Source: Manihot esculenta (lineage: Eukaryota > Streptophyta > Magnoliopsida > Malpighiales > Euphorbiaceae). From it: 64,000 nucleotides of DNA. The stretch lies in contig NC_035161.2 of assembly GCF_001659605.2 (NCBI RefSeq), positions 4,730,265 through 4,794,264 of the forward strand, given 5' to 3'. The notes below the pieces were generated by a model. It ran no database searches and was not told the DNA's origin. It worked only from the letters and a program-made list of their open reading frames with translations. Position numbers and translations under genes: made by a program. Of this stretch, positions 58,501 through 64,000 are shown one piece after another. Positions within the stretch are counted from its first letter, which is position 1. Every line of letters starts with the position of its first letter.

Positions 58501-60093
58501 GTTTTGTTGAAAGCTGCTGGTAGGTGCTGAAGTCCCCATCATTATTTTGGATTTATTATTGTTATGTTCTTTTTCTTCTTCTCCTCTTCTCTTCCTTGCA
58601 ACGTTTAGTTTTTAATATTAATGTCAGTGTTGTGTGATATTTGCTATTGGCATGGTCTTCAACTTGAACTAGTAGTTGCTACTGTTTTGGAATTAGGATA
58701 AAGTGACTGAAATGGGAGAGAGTTTTAAAATGCTTTTCACAAATTTCGAACAGTTTATCTTTACCAGTCTCTAAGTTCTCTTTTGACGTTTCACTATGAT
58801 CTCATGGTGTTTGAACCATATTGTTGCAGCTGCTGAATTTGCACCTGATTTCACCATCATTTCTGCTGGATTTGATGCAGCAAGGGGTGATCCTTTGGGC
58901 TGCTGTGATGTAAGGACTTACCCCTTTACCCTAAGTAATTTTTTACACTCTCATATTGTATCATTTAATAAGGTTGCTATTGCCATATCTTTTTAATTGT
59001 TTCCGTAGTCTTCTCTTGTCAAATTGTCCAATGACCTTAATTATTTAATTTGAGCAGTTTGGCTGTATATGCCAATGCAGCTTTTTGGAATTTCTTTTAC
59101 ATAATTTTAATGCGTGCGCCTGCCGTTACATTACCTTAGCAATGTTGTTGCAGGTAACTCCTGCTGGCTATGCACAGATGACTCATATGTTGTATACACT
59201 CAGCGGGGGAAAGTTGCTTGTAATTCTTGAGGGCGGGTTTGTTCTCTTTCTCTTTTGGCCCTTTTATTCTTATCAATTTATTCCTTTTTTCTTTTAATCT
59301 CTGGTTGTGCCCACACTTATAATACAGCTGTTTGTTGCAGCTATAATCTACGCTCTATATCATCATCTGCTACTGCAGTGATTAAGGTGAATCCTTGTAT
59401 ATCTGAAATACGCACTCATTATACTTGTCACTTGAGAATATTACTAATGGGCAATAGATAATAGTGCTGGTCTGATTATTCTCCAAGTCTAAGTCATATG
59501 CATATTACAAGGTTAGAATTGTCTTCACTTGTCTTGGCTTGATGGTTGTGGAGTTATTGAGAATCCTTATGTGCTAGTGTCTCAGTTGTGCAAAAATTAG
59601 CACCATTCTTTTTCGTAGACTTTCTGTTGTCTAATTCTTCCTGGCCTGGTTTTTGCCAAAAAAAAAACAAAAGGTATTGCTGGGTGAAAGCACTGGATTT
59701 GAATTAGGCAACACAGTCCCTTCTAAAGCTGGCCTGCAAACTGTTCTCGAAGTGGTGAAGATTCAGATGCAGATTTGGTCTTCTCTGAAGTCCATTTTTG
59801 CAAAATTGCAGTTGAAATGGGAAGAATACTGTTCTGAGAATAAAAGTGAGAAGTTCCCAGTCCTTTTCTCAAACGTTTCTCAAGTGGTTGATGGTTTAAA
59901 TTTAGGCTTATCTTTCTTCTCTTGGGTGCTTTGAATGAAAATTAATCTTTTGTGGCCTTTTCCTGCAGAAGAACAGATTAAAAAGAGACGGAGGACTGAA
60001 GCACCAATATGGTGGAAATGGGGGAGAAAGAGCTTGTTGTATCATTTACTTAGCGGGAATCTTCGTGTAAAAAGATCAACAGCGGCTGACTAG
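49568..60093 (+). CDS. HDA15: Histone deacetylase HDA15 (RPD3/HDA1 class II, RanBP2 zinc finger)
   Basis: Zinc-dependent lysine deacetylase acting on histones in the nucleus; in Arabidopsis it works with PIF factors on light-responsive genes. Seventeen coding exons: 49568-49804, 49914-50087, 50255-50369, 51394-51470, 51889-51964, 52117-52181, 52520-52575, 53899-54022, 54136-54261, 54356-54406, 55805-55873, 58152-58260, 58830-58909, 59154-59236, 59341-59386, 59674-59845, 59969-60093; 594 residues with frame kept. A RanBP2-type zinc finger lies at about 118-142 ([10 protein letters not shown] ... VVHCEICGEH) after an acidic run. The deacetylase domain runs from about 190 ([15 protein letters not shown]) to 490, with the His pair in PPGHHAG (314-315), zinc ligands in DVHHGNG (Asp351, His353) and [11 protein letters not shown] (Asp442), and Tyr482 in EGGYNLRS. 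The C terminus is basic (IKKRRRTE). All catalytic residues are intact. The zinc-finger/deacetylase combination is diagnostic of HDA15. Confidence 0.96.
53350..53718. repeat. Two direct copies of a dispersed repeat in HDA15 intron
   Basis: Copies at about 53350-53488 and 53580-53718 share GTCTTGTCRAAATTGYCATG, GTGTGAGTTTTATCTTT and an A-rich end (GGACAAAAAAAGG / CGACCAAAAAAAAGG). The A-rich terminus suggests a SINE-like or short LTR-derived unit; no clear Pol III boxes were identified. Confidence 0.6.
54624..55646. mobile_element. TIR-bounded insertion in HDA15 intron 10
   Basis: The ends mirror each other: left CTTGGTTTTAAATCGCGGTC, right end reverse-complemented ATGGTTCTAAATAATGGCCA. Subterminal regions are rich in TAATGGCC/GTAACGGC words and the interior is AT-rich without a transposase frame. 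The target duplication is not clear. It accounts for most of a 1.4-kb intron. Confidence 0.5.
56280..57240 (-). mobile_element. Possible decayed Ty1/copia remnant in HDA15 intron 11
   Basis: CCTCCCCTTAAGTTGATCTC near 56289 followed by CTTCAACTTATTATTTAAG is the antisense of the AACTTGAGGGGGAG-type tract found upstream of copia 3' LTRs in many plants. Downstream sequence to 57240 has normal composition but no intact frame. This is a weak call. Confidence 0.3.
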
Positions 60094-61985
60094 ATGAATC
60101 GTCTCCTTGTTCGTTCCTTTCTTTGCCCTTCACTTATGTGAAATTTTGTTTTAGTAGTGACTTGTTCAAGATACTGCCGTCTAACTGCTACTACGACGTT
60201 CTTTGTTTCTTTGAAAAACAAATCAAAAGTTTTATTGATTTTGAGTATTAATTTACCCTTTGAAGTCTGTAGAGTTTGCCATTATTCATTAACTTGTCTC
60301 TGTTTTTAATGATTGTTGATCTGCCCTTTCTTCATGCAGAACATCAGCTAGCTGAAACATTTCCCTTCCTTTTTCTGTCTCCCAAAATTTGGCAGATTCT
60401 CTTTTCCATTTCTGGACTTCAGCTCTGCCTAGCAGTGTCTAGCAAATTCACCTGAGACTTATCTTCTTCAACCGCAAGATGCAAAACCCACTACGCTCAC
60501 CTTCTCCTCTGGCTTCTTTCAGGATCACAACCACCTCATCCTTTCTCAAATTCCCAAATATTTTTCTGTAACCTTGCTGTCCTTGCTAATGAAGCCTCTT
60601 TCCCAATCAACGTTCAACAGTTCTATGGAATGGGAATAATGTGATGATGGGCCAATACAATATCATTGTGCTGTGTCCTGTGTCCTAGTTCTATCATTCT
60701 TCAGCAAGAACGATAATTGAACAGCCTAAACTTCAGAATTGCTGTTCAGGGAACGGGATGAGCAATTGTGCCTAGACCAGGCATATGGGTTTGAATCCTA
60801 AGCTTCAATGCAGTTCCCATAGCAGCTGCACCTGCACCTGCTGGGCTTGTGTCAGCTTGTTGGCCAGTATCATGAGCAGAAAGAGCAGACCTATGCTCTT
60901 CTGTTCATGGAGTTCCTTTTCTTTTTCTTGGTACGACCTTGATCCTCCGCCTTCATGTGCAGAAGAGCGATGTCCCAACCCTAAAAACCCACTTCCATAA
61001 CCAGGATTCAATCTCTTATCTCTAACCACTGACCCAGAACTTCCATGAGAATCTGTAGTTGAAGCATGAAGACGTTGCTTCCTCTCCCCCGTATTTAGAA
61101 AGTGGTAGTTGTGCTTTAAAAATAAAAGAATATAGGCAAGCTCTATAAACGGCACACTAGAGCATGCGAGCCCAAGCTTTGAAGTACAGGTTGCCCAAGC
61201 TCTTAAATGGAGACCAATTGCCATGGGATTAATAACCTAACCCATTAATAGAAGCCGGCGGCCGTGGTTTCAGAGGCCAAGGTAGGCACATATTTGAAAT
61301 TATATCATAATCTCCCAGTTGCATCGATCGCAAAAAAAATGTTGGGATTAAATGATTTAGCATGATTCATCTTGTACACAAGCCCCAAATAATTTTAAAA
61401 ATAATTTCTAAAATATTTCAGATTTAATTTTAGTCCCCTCAAAAGAAAATAAATATCACACCCAATTCCACAAAATAATAAGGAAATATAGACAACTAAA
61501 AGAAATCAAAATGCACGTTGATGATCAATGTCTACCTCGCCATCACCTAAGAGATCTTAATTGGACACACAAATCATGCTAATATATATTATATTGTTAC
61601 ACGCATCATAAAGCACATCCTCAAAATGTATGCACCTCAAATTCAACAATCATTTCTATACATTTAGCATAATATACAGCTCTTATATTTCTATTACTCA
61701 CTGCAGCAGCCAAAAGCTTAGGCACAGAAAATTACACTTATCATAGTCCGAAATATTTACATTTTTATATAACACTAGAAAGAGGTGTTGATATAAAATT
61801 ATAGCAACCGTGTTCTCTGTATACCCTAATATTAGATTTCTCATGTTAATTTGAACACACTCTTGCCTTGTCGTTAGAAGTTCCAGTGAACCACAAAAAA
61901 AAGAGATTTTCCCTGTTAAAAAGTTATTTTTGCCTCGTCTATGGTAAGCTTATCCATAATAGAAAATAGCTGGACAAGTTAGAAC
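60094..61985. other. Convergent 3' flanks of HDA15 and the RING gene
   Basis: Tail-to-tail spacer: HDA15 3' UTR on the left (to about 60300) and RING-gene 3' UTR on the right. A coding-like minus-strand patch at 60740-61224 is listed separately. Confidence 0.5.
60740..61224 (-). pseudogene. Coding-like minus-strand patch with shifted frame
   Basis: From an ATG at 61224 the minus strand is open for 139 codons, with a protein-like middle (KQRLHASTTDSHGSSGSVVR, then NPGYGSGFLGLGHRSSAHEG). From about 60890 to 60751 a different frame looks more protein-like (SALSAHDTGQQADTSPAGAG, then MGTALKLRIQTHMPGLGTIA). A one-base shift in an old coding sequence, or two spliced exons, would explain this. No family is recognised. 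Confidence 0.3.
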
Positions 61986-64000
61986 CTAAACATCATAAAC
62001 AGGCATGCGGTCCTCAATAGCGATCCGACAAATTGGACACTTCTTGCACTTGTCACAGCAGACACTGCAACATTTAGGAATAATGATATGCATGACGTAA
62101 AAGACGACAGGAAAATGACGAGACATATTTTAAGAAAAGCAACCAAGTTTATGTCCTTACCTGCAAAGGATGCGATGTCTACAAGGAAGTAGAACAACGC
62201 TGATCTCTCCCTCAAAGCACACCCTACATAATACTTTTTCCTGAACAGCATATTGAAACAATATTTATGTATTAATGTGACCGACCAATAATACAGCAGG
62301 AGAAAAACCAAAAAAAAAAAAAAAAATTTCTAGCAATTTACAGAAGGTCATATATTAAAGTCTTAAGGAATAAGAAAAAAATCAAGTTCACGGACTTAAT
62401 AATGCACAAACTTATTCTGATAGTTATGTAACACCATGAAGATATTATGTTTTTGTATGTGTGTGCGAGCGCAACACCTTGATAATTGTATAATAATTGT
62501 AATCTCTTAAGCAAATAAGCTGGCCTAACTCACCCATAAAAGCTAACTCTAGGGGAGAGGTGCATCCAAAGTTCTATAAGGAGCATATTATCCAATTATA
62601 AATCAATGTGGAAGTTAATGCATTTCTCTCACGCCCAAGATCAAACACTTAGAACATGAAATACTTCTGGAAAAACCACTATTGAATCCGAAGATTGATA
62701 ACATCTTAAGCAAATTGACTAGGCCTACTCACTCCCCAAAAGCTAACTCAAAGAGAAGAAGTACTGAAAGCCTTACAAGGGGCACAGATAAAAGCAACTT
62801 AACAAGAAGCAGGACACCTATTGGAAACATAAGACATAAATAGCAGAAATTATTCACTCAGAGTCAGACAACAAAGCGATATTACATTTTGCAGTCTTTC
62901 AAACTCCTGCTGGGTATACTTGGTGATTTCTGTCTGTTCACCAAGGGCAGCTTGAAGCCTCCAGACCTGAGAAGAAAAGAAACCAAATACAAATTTAAAT
63001 ACAGCAGAAAAACATCATCAACAACTCTATAACCAGCCAACAAACCCTTTACTGGATTAGTAAAAAATTATATAAAACAAATCACCTCCTCAGCGAGATC
63101 CTTTTTAGGCATTTTCTTCACAATCTCAGGAGGATAACCACAGAAAGTGTTATAGCTGCATGTCAAGGAATGTTATGTAAAAAGATCAGCAAATACTGCA
63201 TGGTTAAGTTCATGAAATTTTGAGATAACATAAATACCCAAGTAAGCAGCAAGACCACTAAATTGATTCTCTAGTGCTTAGTAGAGAAAGAGACTAATAT
63301 TTCATTGAGGAAGTCAGAAATACAAAATTACAGATCTTTTACAAAATGGGGATATTTGAAAGTAAGCAAATCATTGAAATTTTAAATGAATTTTCCGGAT
63401 TTCAATGTCTGCCTTGTATTTACCCTCATTTAAGGGTGTTTTTTCTAAAATAACATAAAAATGAAACAATGCAGTGTACTCACCCAGAAACTCCCTCGTG
63501 GTAAAGTCGGGCCTGCTCCTCTCGACTTCCTTCATCAATTGACCACCAGCCCAGTAACCTGTTTTAACAGATTGAAGAATGAAGAGACTAAATCATGCAG
63601 TCCAGCATTACATCAAATACTATCTGGACTCGGCACATACGATATTGCCATACAGATTTGGCTTCATAGGAGGGCATAATTCATTACCTAGAACCATGGT
63701 GCAAGAATCCCAAGCAGTCATGAGCGCTTGCAGAAAATCTAAAATATGTACTAGTGCCAGCTTCACTTCTTAGTAAAAGAACAAGCTTCTCCACAACCTT
63801 GGATGCAGCAAATAGCACACCAGCACCTTGAAGTAGAAAAAGGGGAGAGAAAAGAATGGGAAGTGGGATATTTCTAGCACCGGCAGGTGTTCCCTGATTT
63901 CAAAAGTCAACATATAATTGTTACAAGATAATACCAACCAGAATCCATGAAAACAAATTAATTACATGCATACCTCTAAACGCATACAAAGGAGAACTTG
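61986..64000 (-). CDS. RING-finger gene, transmembrane Fragile-X-F-associated family (3' part)
   Basis: Likely membrane-bound E3 ubiquitin ligase. Only the C-terminal half is in the window; the multipass membrane part lies beyond the right edge. Exons, in gene order: 64000-63974 (partial), 63893-63688, 63558-63484, 63155-63086, 62966-62886, 62240-62161, 62064-61986, all in frame. The protein reads through a hydrophobic stretch (PLPILFSPLFLLQGAGVLFA), then SAHDCLGFLHHGSRLLGWWS, EEQARLYHEGVSGYNTFCGY and a helical EEVWRLQAALGEQTEITKYT. It ends in a C-terminal C3HC4 RING: CRVC, LLPCRHRILC, CDKCKKCPIC, followed by EDRMPVYDV and the stop. This matches the AT1G73950/AT1G68820 family from memory. Substrates are unknown. 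Confidence 0.88.
62519..62790 (-). mobile_element. Degenerate TRIM copy in RING-gene intron
   Basis: Two LTR-like pieces (about 62519-62621 and 62698-62790) share CCTAACTCACCCATAAAAGC / CCTACTCACTCCCCAAAAGC with the TRIM array at 25.6-26.1 kb. They are separated by an internal region with the CTCACGCCCA motif. Much more diverged, so an older insertion of the same family. Confidence 0.6.

Noticed and set aside
1..64000. tRNA, rRNA, CRISPR arrays, operons
   Set aside because: None were seen; the sequence is eukaryotic nuclear DNA and no tRNA cloverleaf or rRNA motif was recognised by eye.

Overview
The window is nuclear DNA of a higher plant. Genes are split by short GT-AG introns, intergenic DNA is very AT-rich and full of MITEs and LTR-element debris, and the recognisable proteins (a CYP71-clan P450, a chloroplast/mitochondrion-type CCR4 homologue, HDA15, a DVL/RTFL peptide) are those of a core eudicot. 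The repeats and protein flavour suggest Malpighiales, possibly Euphorbiaceae such as cassava or rubber; that taxonomic guess is inference only.

Layout. 1-2371: remains of a minus-strand Ty3/gypsy retrotransposon (RNase H tail, integrase, chromodomain, polypurine tract, start of the 3' LTR), carrying one stop codon and joined to an unrelated LTR-like end. 4313-5904: two-exon cytochrome P450 of CYP736A/CYP71AU type. 7703-12912: 13-exon CCR4-like exonuclease/endonuclease/phosphatase gene with one GC-AG intron. 12913-20300: repeat-rich spacer with two non-autonomous Mutator-type elements, each with long terminal inverted repeats, an exact 9-bp target duplication and a large GAA-rich core. 20503-28757: 9-exon alpha/beta-hydrolase (AT1G73920-type lipase) whose 4.4-kb sixth intron holds a tandem TRIM array and a captured fragment of L-2-hydroxyglutarate dehydrogenase between Mutator-type inverted repeats. 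31202-31573: 63-residue single-pass microprotein. 35590-38952: 208-residue coiled-coil protein of unknown function. 40639-40782: DVL/ROTUNDIFOLIA-like 47-residue peptide. About 45.7-60.1 kb: histone deacetylase HDA15 with a RanBP2 zinc finger and 17 coding exons. 61986 to the window end, minus strand: 3' half of a RING-type gene of the transmembrane Fragile-X-F-associated (AT1G73950/AT1G68820) family.

The genes do not form a pathway. Their order does look ancestral: from memory, Arabidopsis keeps CCR4-3, a small unknown gene, RTFL15 and HDA15 together on chromosome 3 (At3g18500-18520), and the lipase and the RING gene together on chromosome 1 (At1g73920-73950). This window interleaves both sets, as expected for the unfractionated ancestor of two duplicated Arabidopsis blocks.

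The most unusual content is in the mobile DNA: the paired GAA-cored Mutator MITEs, the Pack-MULE-like gene capture with nested three-LTR TRIM array inside the lipase intron, and the mosaic gypsy element. All exon boundaries were read by eye from splice signals and frame continuity and have no transcript support here.
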